Shown here in pieces: positions 26,206 through 35,206 of a stretch of DNA of 64,000 nt (positions are counted from its first letter, which is position 1; every line of letters begins with the position of its first letter). The notes beneath the pieces were generated by a model, which was not told where the DNA came from, did not search any database, and worked only from the letters and a program-made list of their open reading frames with translations. The position numbers were made by a program, and so were the translations under genes. Source of the DNA: Aquitalea magnusonii (GTDB taxonomy: Bacteria; Pseudomonadota; Gammaproteobacteria; Burkholderiales; Chromobacteriaceae); assembly GCF_002217795.2 (NCBI RefSeq), contig NZ_AP018823.1, forward strand, positions 1,426,001 through 1,490,000. Reading direction: 5' to 3'.

Positions 26206-27570
26206 TCAGGAATAAGTGGCTTCAACCAGTTGTTTCACGCTGTTTTCGTCCCAGCCTTGCTGGGAAACCTTGAGGTAGGCTACCCGGTCTTCCATCACCA
26301 CCACCGCTTCGCTGACGCCGGCGAGGGCGGACAGCTGCTGTGATAGCTGTTGCGGGTTGCCTTGCCAGTCCTCGCCGATGTGGAACATCACCGAGCGCAC
26401 TGCCTGTGGTGCCTGCATGCTGAAGGATGCCAGCAGCCAACTGGCCATCAGCAGGCTGGTAAAGCCGAACACACCGGCCGGGCCGTAATGGGTGTACAGC
26501 CAGCCGCCGGCGGCGGCCCCCATGAACAAGCCAAAAGACTGGGCCGTATTATACACACCGATGGCCGTCCCTTTGGCATCGGCCGGGGCAATTTTTGAAA
26601 TCAGCGAGGGCAGGGTGGCTTCCAGAATGTTGAAGGCGATGAAATACAGGCCCAGCCACATCACGATCTGCCAGAAGCTGTCCAGCGCCAGTGCCATGCC
26701 CAGCTGGGCGGCAGTCATGATGGCGATGGCACCGATGAATACCTGTTTGAGCCGGGCTTTTTTCTCGCCATAGATGATGGCAGGCACCATCAGCAGGAAG
26801 CCGATGACGGTAACCGGCAGGTACACCTCCCAGTGGTGGGCCTTGTCCAGGCCTGCGGTCTTGATCAGGGCAAACGGAATGGTGACGAACATGGCCATTT
26901 GCGCGGCATGCAATGCGAAAATGCCGTAGTTCAGCCGCAGCAGTTGCGGGTTTTTCAGTACCGCCGGCAGGCGTTTGGTATTGGCTTCGGTATCCGAGTG
27001 AAAGCGCGAGATGGCCGGGTCGGGGATGATCAGCCACACGCCCACCAGCGCGGCCAGCGACAGCGCGCCAGTGAGCGCGAAAATGCCGTTGACGCCGATG
27101 TACTGCGCCAGTACCGGCCCCAGCACCAGGCTGACGGCAAAGGTGGTACCGATGCTCATGCCTATCATCGCCATGGCGCGGGTGCGGTTCTCTTCGCGGG
27201 TGAGGTCGGCCAAGAGGGCGGTGATGGCGGCGGAGATGGCACCGGAACCCTGGATCACGCGGCCGATGGTGAGGGTGACAATGTCGTGCGCACCGGCAGC
27301 CACGAAGCTGCCGATGGCAAACAGCAGCAGTCCGCCGTAAATCACCTTCTTGCGGCCGATGCGGTCAGACAGCATGCCCAGCGGCAGTTGCAGCAGGGCC
27401 TGGGTGAGGCCGTAGCTGCCCAGTGCCAGGCCAATCAGGGTGTGGTTGTCGGCTCCGCGCAGGGTTTGCGCGTAGATGGCAAACACCGGCAGGATCAGGA
27501 ACATGCCCAGCATGCGCAGGGCGTAAATACCAGCCAGCCCGAGGCTGGCGCGCAGTTCAAGCGAATTCAT
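26206..27570 (-). CDS. MFS transporter with C-terminal YAM-like domain (YajR-like)
   Basis: A 454-residue transporter of the major facilitator superfamily. Twelve spans are visible; the A-motif is GMLSDRIGRKKVIYGGLLL and the antiporter-like motif in span 5 is SLVLGPVLAQYIG. After the last span about 70 residues remain (FHIGEDWQGNPQQLSQQLSA ... VAYLKVSQQGWDENSVKQLV), which fit the small ferredoxin-like YAM domain of E. coli YajR. The substrate is unknown. It lies between ssb and the divergent uvrA gene, a neighbourhood conserved in many betaproteobacteria. Confidence 0.88.
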   Translation of the reverse strand: MNSLELRASLGLAGIYALRMLGMFLILPVFAIYAQTLRGADNHTLIGLALGSYGLTQALLQLPLGMLSDRIGRKKVIYGGLLLFAIGSFVAAGAHDIVTLTIGRVIQGSGAISAAITALLADLTREENRTRAMAMIGMSIGTTFAVSLVLGPVLAQYIGVNGIFALTGALSLAALVGVWLIIPDPAISRFHSDTEANTKRLPAVLKNPQLLRLNYGIFALHAAQMAMFVTIPFALIKTAGLDKAHHWEVYLPVTVIGFLLMVPAIIYGEKKARLKQVFIGAIAIMTAAQLGMALALDSFWQIVMWLGLYFIAFNILEATLPSLISKIAPADAKGTAIGVYNTAQSFGLFMGAAAGGWLYTHYGPAGVFGFTSLLMASWLLASFSMQAPQAVRSVMFHIGEDWQGNPQQLSQQLSALAGVSEAVVVMEDRVAYLKVSQQGWDENSVKQLVEATYS

Positions 27571-27750
27571 GTGTGTTGTCGTTATCGATTCAGGAGTCAG
27601 GCTATCAACGCCGCCGATGGCCAGCGGTTTACCTTGCAGGCCATTGTCCTGCGCTGCCTTTTTTGCTGCAGCGCATACTTTGGTGGAGCGGCGGTAGCCA
27701 AGTCGGGTATATTATCAGGTTCCCCGACCGACTGAGTAACGCTCTCACAC

Positions 27751-30579
27751 ATGGACACCATCCGCATTCGTGGCGCTCGGACGCACAATCTGAAAAACGT
27801 CAATCTGGATTTGCCGCGCAACCAGTTGATCGTCATCACCGGCCTGTCCGGTTCCGGCAAGTCCTCTCTGGCTTTTGACACCCTGTATGCCGAGGGCCAG
27901 CGCCGCTATGTAGAGAGCCTGTCGGCCTATGCGCGGCAGTTCCTGCAATTGATGGAAAAGCCGGATGTCGACCTGATCGAAGGCCTGTCGCCAGCCATTT
28001 CCATCGAACAAAAAGCTACCAGCCACAACCCGCGCTCCACCGTGGGTACTGTCACGGAAATCCACGACTACCTGCGCCTCTTGTTTGCCCGTGTGGGCGA
28101 GCCGCACTGCCCGGAACACGGCGTGCCGCTGGCATCGCAAACGGTCAGCCAGATGGTGGACCATGTACTGGCGCTGCCGGAAGAAACCCGGGTGATGATC
28201 CTGGCCCCGGTGATTGTCGGTCGCAAGGGTGAAAACCTCGACCTGTTCGACGACCTGCGCGCCCAGGGCTTCATCCGTGTGCGGGTGGATGGCGAAGTCT
28301 ACGAAATCGACAGCCTGCCCAAGCTGGACAAGAACAAGAAGCACACCATCGAGGTGGTGATCGACCGCCTGAAAGTGCGCGAGGACATGAAGCAGCGGCT
28401 GGCGGAAAGCTTTGAAACCGCCTTGCGCCATGCCGAAGGCCGCGCCATTGCGGTGGAGATGGATAGCGGCCAGGAACACTGGTTTTCGGCCAAGTTTGCC
28501 TGCCCGGTATGCAGCTACAGCCTGCCGGAGCTGGAACCGCGCCTGTTCTCCTTCAACAACCCCATGGGTGCCTGCCCCAAGTGTGACGGCCTGGGCGAAA
28601 TCACCTTCTTCGACCCCAAGCGCGTGGTGGCCCACCCGGAGCTGACCCTTGCCGCCGGTGCCATCAAGGGCTGGGACAAGCGCAACCAGTTTTACTTCCA
28701 GATGCTGCTGGCGCTGGGCGAGCATTACGGCTTTTCGCCTACCGAGCTGGCCTTTGAAGACTTGCCGGAAAAAGTGCGCCATGTGGTGCTGCACGGTTCC
28801 GGGCGCGACAGCATCGAATTTGTCTACATGTCGGAGAAGGGCACCCGCTTTACCCGCGCCCATCCGTTCGAGGGCATCATCCCCAACCTGGAACGTCGCT
28901 ACCGCGAAACCGACTCCAGCGCGGTGCGCGAGGAACTAGCCAAGTACCAGAACAACCAGCCCTGCCCGCACTGCCAGGGCTCGCGCCTGCGGCTGGAGGC
29001 GCGCCATGTGTTCATCGGTGGCCGCACCCTGCACGAACTGAATCAACTGCCGCTGAAAGAAACTGCGGCCTTCTTTGCCCAGCTGGAATTCAGCGGTCAG
29101 AAGCAGGCGGTGGCGGAGAAGATCGTCAAGGAAATCAGCGAGCGGGTGTCCTTCCTGAATAATGTCGGTCTGGACTACCTCAATCTGTCACGTTCCGCCG
29201 ATACCCTGTCCGGTGGCGAGGCACAGCGTATCCGCCTCGCCAGCCAGATCGGCTCCGGCCTGACCGGGGTGATGTATGTGCTGGATGAGCCATCCATCGG
29301 CCTGCACCAGCGCGATAACGACCGCCTGCTGGCCACACTGATGCGCCTGCGCGACATCGGCAACAGCGTGATTGTGGTGGAGCACGACGAAGACGCCATC
29401 CGCGCCGCCGATTACCTGGTAGACATGGGCCCCGGCGCTGGCGAACACGGCGGCGAAGTGCTGGTGGCCGGCACGCCGGCTGATGTGGCAGCCAATGAAA
29501 ATTCGGTGACCGGTGCCTTCCTGTCCGGCCGCCGCCGCATCAACTGGCCGGGCGAGCGCCGCGCAGTCAACCCGGAACGGGTGCTGAAGCTGCATGGTGC
29601 TACCGGCAATAACCTGAAGAACGTTTCGCTGGAGCTGCCGCTGGGCATGCTGGCCTGCATTACCGGCGTGTCCGGTTCCGGCAAGTCCACCTTGATCAAC
29701 GACACCCTGTACAAGATTGCCGCACGCGACCTGAACGGCGCCAGCGAAGAACCGGCACCTTACGACAGCATCGAAGGGCTGGAGCTGCTGGACAAGGTGA
29801 TCAACGTCGACCAGAGCCCGATCGGCCGCACCCCGCGTTCCAACCCGGCCACCTATACCGGCCTGTTCACCCCTATCCGTGAACTGTTTGCCGGGGTGCC
29901 GCTGTCGCGTGAGCGCGGCTACGGGCCGGGCCGGTTCAGCTTCAACGTCAAGGGCGGGCGTTGCGAAGCCTGCCAGGGCGACGGGGTGATCAAGGTGGAA
30001 ATGCACTTTTTGCCGGACATCTACGTGCCGTGCGACGTGTGCCACGGCAAGCGCTACAACCGTGAAACACTGGAAGTGCAGTACAAGGGCAAGAACGTTT
30101 ACGAAGTGCTGGACATGACAGTGGAGCAGGCGCTGGAGTTCTTCAGCGTGGTGCCGGCAGTGGCCCGCAAGCTGAAAACACTGATGGACGTGGGCCTGGG
30201 TTATATCCGCCTGGGGCAGAGCGCCACCACGCTGTCCGGTGGCGAAGCGCAACGGGTGAAGCTGGGGCTGGAACTGTCCAAGCGTGACACCGGCCGCACT
30301 TTGTATATTCTGGATGAACCCACCACCGGCCTGCACTTCCACGATATCGACCTGTTGCTGCAGGTATTGCATCGCCTGCGTGAAAACGGCAATACCGTGG
30401 TGGTGATCGAGCACAATCTGGACGTGATCAAAACCGCCGACTGGCTGATCGACCTTGGCCCGGAAGGCGGCGCGGGTGGTGGCCAGATCATTGCCACCGG
30501 CACACCGGAACAGGTGGCGGATAATCCGCTCAGCCATACCGGGCGTTATCTCAAGCCGCTGCTGCAACCGCGCACCTGA
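27751..30579 (+). CDS. uvrA: Excinuclease ABC subunit A
   Basis: A 942-residue UvrA, the damage-recognition ATPase of nucleotide excision repair. The first ATPase starts [20 protein letters not shown] and [20 protein letters not shown]; the second Walker A is [17 protein letters not shown]. Zinc modules are CPVC/CPKC around residue 250-280 and CEAC/CDVC around 740-770. Signature motifs [19 protein letters not shown] and [19 protein letters not shown] are intact. Length equals that of E. coli UvrA within a few residues. I saw no LexA box (CTG-N10-CAG) in the 180-base region before the start. Confidence 0.98.
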   Translation: MDTIRIRGARTHNLKNVNLDLPRNQLIVITGLSGSGKSSLAFDTLYAEGQRRYVESLSAYARQFLQLMEKPDVDLIEGLSPAISIEQKATSHNPRSTVGTVTEIHDYLRLLFARVGEPHCPEHGVPLASQTVSQMVDHVLALPEETRVMILAPVIVGRKGENLDLFDDLRAQGFIRVRVDGEVYEIDSLPKLDKNKKHTIEVVIDRLKVREDMKQRLAESFETALRHAEGRAIAVEMDSGQEHWFSAKFACPVCSYSLPELEPRLFSFNNPMGACPKCDGLGEITFFDPKRVVAHPELTLAAGAIKGWDKRNQFYFQMLLALGEHYGFSPTELAFEDLPEKVRHVVLHGSGRDSIEFVYMSEKGTRFTRAHPFEGIIPNLERRYRETDSSAVREELAKYQNNQPCPHCQGSRLRLEARHVFIGGRTLHELNQLPLKETAAFFAQLEFSGQKQAVAEKIVKEISERVSFLNNVGLDYLNLSRSADTLSGGEAQRIRLASQIGSGLTGVMYVLDEPSIGLHQRDNDRLLATLMRLRDIGNSVIVVEHDEDAIRAADYLVDMGPGAGEHGGEVLVAGTPADVAANENSVTGAFLSGRRRINWPGERRAVNPERVLKLHGATGNNLKNVSLELPLGMLACITGVSGSGKSTLINDTLYKIAARDLNGASEEPAPYDSIEGLELLDKVINVDQSPIGRTPRSNPATYTGLFTPIRELFAGVPLSRERGYGPGRFSFNVKGGRCEACQGDGVIKVEMHFLPDIYVPCDVCHGKRYNRETLEVQYKGKNVYEVLDMTVEQALEFFSVVPAVARKLKTLMDVGLGYIRLGQSATTLSGGEAQRVKLGLELSKRDTGRTLYILDEPTTGLHFHDIDLLLQVLHRLRENGNTVVVIEHNLDVIKTADWLIDLGPEGGAGGGQIIATGTPEQVADNPLSHTGRYLKPLLQPRT

Positions 30580-30708
30580 GCGCGGCACGCGCTGCGCAGT
30601 ACCAAGCCGCCGCCGGCCACATTGCCATATCGTTGCCGACGGCGGCAAACACCGTAGAATGAGCACGCGTCGCTTGCTGGCGCGTCACCCACACCCGATG
30701 AGGATGCA

Positions 30709-31152
30709 ATGCTATCGCTTGGCAAGATTGACCATATCCATATCCGTGTCACCGATCTGGCAAAGGCGCAGGGCTGGTACCAGCGTGTACTGAACCTGGC
30801 ACCGGACACCCGCTACAAGCACATGCAGAGCGGGCCGCACGGCGTCGTGATGCTGATGAACAGCAATGGTTCGGTGCGTCTGGCCATTTCGCAGGAAGAC
30901 AAGCCGGTATGTGAGCCGGGCTCGGTAGCCTTTCTGGTCAGCGGCCAGGATTTTCTGGAATGGATAGACCAGTTGGCCGGCGAGCGGGTGATCGACCGCG
31001 CGGGCCAGACGGTGGCGCGCGACTCGGTGGTGGATCACCAGTTTTTCTGTTCCATCAGCTTTGTCGATCCGTTCGGCAACCCGTTCGAGATCGTCAGCTA
31101 CGACCATACCTGGCTGGCAGGCAAGCTCAAGCTGGCCAGCAAACCGGCCTGA
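30709..31152 (+). CDS. VOC-family (glyoxalase-fold) protein
   Basis: A 147-residue protein with one glyoxalase/bleomycin-resistance (vicinal oxygen chelate) fold. The first module shows KIDHIHIRVTDLAKAQGWYQ with the metal-binding His; the second shows the VDPFGNPFEIVSYDHT block with the Glu ligand. Such proteins include lyases, dioxygenases and drug-binding proteins, so the reaction cannot be told. It is alone between uvrA and a terminator. Confidence 0.85.
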   Translation: MLSLGKIDHIHIRVTDLAKAQGWYQRVLNLAPDTRYKHMQSGPHGVVMLMNSNGSVRLAISQEDKPVCEPGSVAFLVSGQDFLEWIDQLAGERVIDRAGQTVARDSVVDHQFFCSISFVDPFGNPFEIVSYDHTWLAGKLKLASKPA

Positions 31153-31180
31153 CCGGCTGCGTGCTACCGCATTGGCCACC

Positions 31181-31202
31181 AACCCGCTACGGCGGGTTTT
31201 TT
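31181..31202 (+). terminator. Intrinsic terminator after the VOC gene
   Basis: AACCCGC / GCGGGTT stem with a four-base loop and a run of T on the plus strand, about 30 bases after the stop codon. Confidence 0.82.
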
Positions 31203-31463
31203 CATGCCTGCCGTGCTGAAAAATGCTGTCAAATCAGGAAACTGGGTGAGGTGATGCCTGAGTGTCGTCAATTGGCGACTCAAAAAGTGCTGCCATTTCA
31301 ATAACTTGGGTAATTTCTTGCCATGCTTGTCGCTCACTGCCGACAACTGGCATGGTCTGGGTGGGTGCTTTTCAATGCAAAGCATTGTTTTTAAATGACA
31401 ATGTGTGGCTGGCATGGTGTTTGCAAAAACAGGCTTGTCTTCCAACCACATTGAAAGAAGCTC

Positions 31464-31664
31464 ATGCAAAAGAAATTGCTTGTTGTTGCCATGCTTTCCC
31501 TGCCTCCGGCCAGTCTGGGATTGATCAATCTGGTATTTGCCGCCTCTCCCGCGCCGCAGACACAGTCAGAGCAGCCAGAGGCTTCGGCACCACAAGGCAA
31601 TCTGCCTGATGCAGCACCGGAGCAAGACAGCAGCATGCCGCAGCCCGCCGGACAACAGCAGTAA
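31464..31664 (+). CDS. Small predicted exported protein, Pro/Gln/Ala-rich
   Basis: A 66-residue open frame with a likely signal peptide (MQKKLLVVAMLSLPPASLGL, then cleavage near VFAAS) and a low-complexity mature part rich in Pro, Gln, Ala and acidic residues. There are no cysteines and no family I recognise. Support for a real gene comes from the purine-rich GAAAGAAG before the ATG, the 260-base gap upstream and a perfect terminator 35 bases after the stop. It could be a short periplasmic or secreted peptide. Confidence 0.55.
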   Translation: MQKKLLVVAMLSLPPASLGLINLVFAASPAPQTQSEQPEASAPQGNLPDAAPEQDSSMPQPAGQQQ

Positions 31665-31698
31665 AGCTGCCACACCGGGTTTGAACCGGTGACGTAAC

Positions 31699-31725
31699 AA
31701 GGCCCGCCAATGGCGGGCCTTTTTC
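31699..31725 (+). terminator. Intrinsic terminator after the small exported-protein gene
   Basis: AAGGCCCGCC / GGCGGGCCTT, ten-base stem with a three-base loop, followed by TTTT. Confidence 0.85.
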
Positions 31726-31805
31726 GTTCCAGCCATGGGTCGACTGCCGTGCGGCACCGGCCGGACGTGGCCTCTGCGCAGCTTGCTCCTGGCCTTCCTG
31801 CCAAG

Positions 31806-31830
31806 CAAAAGGCCCGCAAAATTGCGGGCC
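31806..31830 (-). terminator. Intrinsic terminator of the BBE-type oxidase gene
   Basis: On the minus strand GGCCCGCAA / TTGCGGGCC followed by TTTTGC, about 47 bases past the flavoenzyme stop. Confidence 0.75.
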
Positions 31831-31876
31831 TGCGTTGAACAGGCTCAGCCTGTTTCAGATGGCAAAACCATGTCCG

Positions 31877-33523
31877 TTAGCGGGTAGGGCGTTGCAATGG
31901 AATGGACATTTCATGACGGAACAGATTGTGCGGGTCAACCTTGTTTTTCAGCGCAATCAGCCGGTCAATCAATGCCTCATCCTGGTAGTAAAGATGCAGC
32001 CAATTCGGATCAACCTGGGTTGAGCCATCGTTGACATATTTCATATCCACATCGGGATAATTGATATAGCAGCCCTGGTATGCCGGCAGTAGCGGGCGAT
32101 TACCCGTCGAGGCATGCACGGCATTGTAAATGCGGCGAATCCAGGCTACTTGCACGTCGTCCTCTTTCGGGTCAGTCCAGTAGGTCTGATATTGTGCCTT
32201 GAGGATGGATTGACGTTGCGGAACGGCAGTATGTCCAGTGCCATTGGCATTGATCTTGCCGCCATAGGAGTCAATCTGCACCAGGGATTGCGTCATTGCC
32301 GTGTCGTTAAGGTTGGTCAGGTTTTCAAACAGCGCTTTGCATACCTCATCGCTGAAGTTTTCAATCTGATATTCAGACTTATATTTGCCACGCTGATTAT
32401 TACCCGAGCCATTGATGCTTTGGGTGACATAAATCCAGTCCATCGCCATCAGCGGGTCTGCCTGGCTGAGTGTCATGCCGGCATCCCGGCGTCCCAAGGG
32501 GTTGATATTGGGAAGCAGGAAGGCATCATGAACCACACCGGGTTTGCCTGCTGCATCATTCATCTTCTGGATGAAGTCATTCAGTGGCTTGTCGCGCTCA
32601 CCGCCAACCAAACCATCTATACCGGTGTACTGGATGGCCAGGACAATATTGTCGTCACTATTGATGTGATTGAGCTTGAACAGGGTAAACAAGCCCCCAT
32701 TGCCAATTGCCGGGTCCGGATTATTGGAATTGGCATCATTGTCATGAAACCATTGCCAATAAGCCTGCAGCAGTTTGGTGAAATTTTCCGGGTGCGCCTG
32801 GAACCATTTCCAGTCATATTTCAGCGGATACCAGTATGCTTGTTGCGGGGCTTCCGGCAGTTTGGCGTAGTAATAATTGATGATGATGCCAAAGTTGCCG
32901 CCACCCGCACCGCAGCAGGCCGTAAACAGCATGCGGTCGGTTTCATCGGTACTATCGGCCCGTACATGCTTGAATTGCAAGCTTTTACCATCCGCGGCGG
33001 CGACCAGGATATCCACGCCGCTGACCCAGTCTACCGTCAGGCCATGCAGGCGGGACAGCAGGCCATAACCACCGCCACTGACGTGGCCACCAACACCAAC
33101 CGAGTAGCAAGAACCACCCGGAATGGTTTTTCCTGCTTGTCTGTAGAGTGAAATGTAGCCATCCCAGTTTTGATTGCCGGTGGCAATACGGAACTGATAG
33201 CCGTGACCATCCTTGTCATAAGGTGACTTGACCTTGCCAGCGGCATCATGATCCATGCCTTTCATTTCACCAAGGTCAATGATGGCAAGTTTTTCTGTGG
33301 CATTCAGACGGTTGGAAACAAAACCTTCATAGCAATGGCCACCGCTGCGTACCGTAATGCGGAAGCCTTCGCTTAAGGCTTCATTGGCTGCGGTTTGCAC
33401 TTCTTCCGGTGTGCTGCAGATATAAATACGCTGCGCGCCATCTTCGCTGGTAATTGGCCAGCGCAAATTAAAACCCTTTTGTAGGGCGATATATGTTTTA
33501 TTGTTGCTTTCAATCTTGTTCAT
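31877..33523 (-). CDS. BBE-type FAD-linked oxidase, probable bicovalent flavoenzyme
   Basis: A 548-residue oxidase of the berberine-bridge-enzyme/glucooligosaccharide-oxidase group. The PCMH-type FAD domain has RITVRSGGHCYEGF with His63 and PGGSCYSVGVGGHVSGGGYG with Cys139; in relatives these two residues anchor FAD through two covalent bonds. The C-terminal BBE segment QGCYINYPDVDM and DPHNLFRHEMSIPL is present. There is no signal peptide. Related enzymes oxidise sugars, alkaloids or antibiotic intermediates; the substrate here is open. The second of two in-frame ATGs was chosen because GGGA precedes it. Base composition is visibly more AT-rich than that of most neighbours, which suggests acquisition. 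Confidence 0.88.
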   Translation of the reverse strand: MNKIESNNKTYIALQKGFNLRWPITSEDGAQRIYICSTPEEVQTAANEALSEGFRITVRSGGHCYEGFVSNRLNATEKLAIIDLGEMKGMDHDAAGKVKSPYDKDGHGYQFRIATGNQNWDGYISLYRQAGKTIPGGSCYSVGVGGHVSGGGYGLLSRLHGLTVDWVSGVDILVAAADGKSLQFKHVRADSTDETDRMLFTACCGAGGGNFGIIINYYYAKLPEAPQQAYWYPLKYDWKWFQAHPENFTKLLQAYWQWFHDNDANSNNPDPAIGNGGLFTLFKLNHINSDDNIVLAIQYTGIDGLVGGERDKPLNDFIQKMNDAAGKPGVVHDAFLLPNINPLGRRDAGMTLSQADPLMAMDWIYVTQSINGSGNNQRGKYKSEYQIENFSDEVCKALFENLTNLNDTAMTQSLVQIDSYGGKINANGTGHTAVPQRQSILKAQYQTYWTDPKEDDVQVAWIRRIYNAVHASTGNRPLLPAYQGCYINYPDVDMKYVNDGSTQVDPNWLHLYYQDEALIDRLIALKNKVDPHNLFRHEMSIPLQRPTR

Positions 33524-33891
33524 GATAAATCCCATCGGTTATTAATCAAACAGCAAGGCGACTCATTGCTGAGAATTTTCTTGCCCTGCGGTATGAATTG
33601 TTGGTCTGCTGAGCTGAATTATCAATAAGTTATATTGTATTTTTCTTATTAACTGTACTTTGGTTCAGTATCTGCGGTGTATGTCATTTAAATGTCAGGT
33701 CCTATATTAGTGGCCGATATTGTTGAGAAATCAGTGTGGCTGTGACTGATATTCAAGATGTGATGACATTTGAAAATGACTGGGGTGGTGTTGGTCTGTG
33801 TATGGAAATTGCACCCAATGGAACGTATTGCAGTCGATATTCTCTATCGAAATACATATTTGTATTACTTAATATATTTAAGGAGTGTTTT
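33524..33891. other. AT-rich divergent intergenic region
   Basis: About 370 bases between two divergent genes, much more AT-rich than the window as a whole, with several TA-rich stretches able to serve as promoters in both directions. An in-frame upstream extension of the lipoprotein gene runs through its right half but lacks coding character. I see no repeat or RNA gene in it. Confidence 0.5.
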
Positions 33892-35001
33892 GTGAGATTG
33901 AAAGACTTTGTGTCCATTGTTGTGATTGCCTCGATGTTGGTAGGCTGTGCCAGTGCCAACTTGACTGGCTTTCTGGGTTCGTTTCGTCATGCCGGGAGTG
34001 GCCAATATACTGATACTGATCAGGCAATTCCGTTTATTTCAATGCTGTTTGATAATGGAGGCGTGGTAAATATTGATGTGGGTGAACTGCCATTTGTTTA
34101 TGCCAAGCTCAACCAGGATGGAGAGCTGGAATCGGTTCGGCCACTCGAGGGCGGAGTCAGGCTGGATGATGGCCAACTGCTACAGGGCTATCACTCTGAT
34201 TCCTATGTCATCCGGCGCAGCTACAGTAAAACAGATAGTCAAGGGCCTGTGGTGATGCCGGACAAACCCGACGCCCTGGCCGCCTGGTTAAGTCCGGATA
34301 TGCCACCAGCCATTCTGTTTCTGTATCAGCAAGATCAGTCTGGTGGCATCAAGTTGGAAAATGCGGCGCAGTTTCTTAGCGGGGGCGCCAATATGGCCAG
34401 CCACCACATGCAGGCACTATTGGCGGTAGAGCCGGCCATTTACGAGCTGGTACCGGGAAGTGACTACCGTCGTTTCTTGCAGCAAATGGCGACACGCAGC
34501 AAGCGCTGTGATAGCAAGGGCGACGAGCGCAGCCTGGCGACGGTGCCTTGTCTGCCCAATCACCAGTTGCCGGTGATTTTTGCCATCAAGGCCAAACGGG
34601 TGGTTCACCTGAGTCAGGAAATGCTCAATCACGCCTTCGGTGGTAAGGCTGATCTGCCGCTCATTCCTATTGATGCAAGTAAGACCAGCCTGGAAATTGA
34701 TGCCAACAGGCAGCGCATTACCGCCTTGTTCACGCATTATGAGGATGCCCATGAACAGGACCTTCCCTTGCAATGGCGCTGTGATCACGCTGATCACTGC
34801 TATCCCAGCGGTATTGCCGCTGACAACGATGAAACATTGGTGTATGCGGTGTTTGCCACCAGCGCCATGCGTTTTGCCCGTTATCTGGATGCCAAAGTGC
34901 CTTTCACGCTGAATCGCAGCCCTGCCTTGCCGCCTCCGTCTACGCCGGAAACATCGCTTGCCGATCAGCAGCGCCGCGGCATGATCCATTCCAAAGCCTA
35001 A
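33892..35001 (+). CDS. Predicted lipoprotein of unknown function
   Basis: A 369-residue protein starting with GTG, six bases after a perfect AAGGAG. The N-terminus VRLKDFVSIVVIASMLVGCA is a lipoprotein signal with lipobox LVGC, so the mature protein should be lipid-anchored in the envelope. The rest contains no domain I recognise; it has four further cysteines, in KRCDS, VPCLP and the RCDHADHCYPS cluster, which may form disulfides. The C-terminal tail is Pro-rich (SPALPPPSTPETS). Upstream in-frame codons would bury the signal peptide and were rejected. It shares the AT-rich divergent region with the BBE-type oxidase gene. Confidence 0.78.
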   Translation: MRLKDFVSIVVIASMLVGCASANLTGFLGSFRHAGSGQYTDTDQAIPFISMLFDNGGVVNIDVGELPFVYAKLNQDGELESVRPLEGGVRLDDGQLLQGYHSDSYVIRRSYSKTDSQGPVVMPDKPDALAAWLSPDMPPAILFLYQQDQSGGIKLENAAQFLSGGANMASHHMQALLAVEPAIYELVPGSDYRRFLQQMATRSKRCDSKGDERSLATVPCLPNHQLPVIFAIKAKRVVHLSQEMLNHAFGGKADLPLIPIDASKTSLEIDANRQRITALFTHYEDAHEQDLPLQWRCDHADHCYPSGIAADNDETLVYAVFATSAMRFARYLDAKVPFTLNRSPALPPPSTPETSLADQQRRGMIHSKA

Positions 35002-35140
35002 GCCCTCGCTACGGCATGGCTCAGTCCATGACCGAACCGGGTGGCGGACCGCGGAGACCTCCTCTCCAGGTGTGCTTAGCCCGGCGCTGCTGGCGGCTTG
35101 CTGCTGATGTCGTCATGCCAGGACTTATTGCGTAACCAGT

Positions 35141-35172
35141 ACAAGGCCCGCCATTGGGGGGCCTTGTTCGTT
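35141..35172 (+). terminator. Intrinsic terminator after the lipoprotein gene
   Basis: ACAAGGCCC / GGGCCTTGT stem around a nine-base loop, followed by TCGTTT; the T-run is imperfect. It also lies past the end of the converging deacetylase gene. Confidence 0.6.
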
Positions 35173-35206
35173 TCAGCGCGCTAGATCAACGCTGCGGTGG
35201 TAGGGC

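Noticed and set aside
27571..27750. LexA (SOS) box before uvrA
   Set aside because: I looked for CTG-N10-CAG palindromes in the region before the start and found none convincing.
31699..35172. Repeated GGCCCGC motifs at 31.70, 31.81 and 35.14 kb as a dispersed repeat
   Set aside because: They are ordinary GC-rich terminator stems; outside the stems the sequences do not match.
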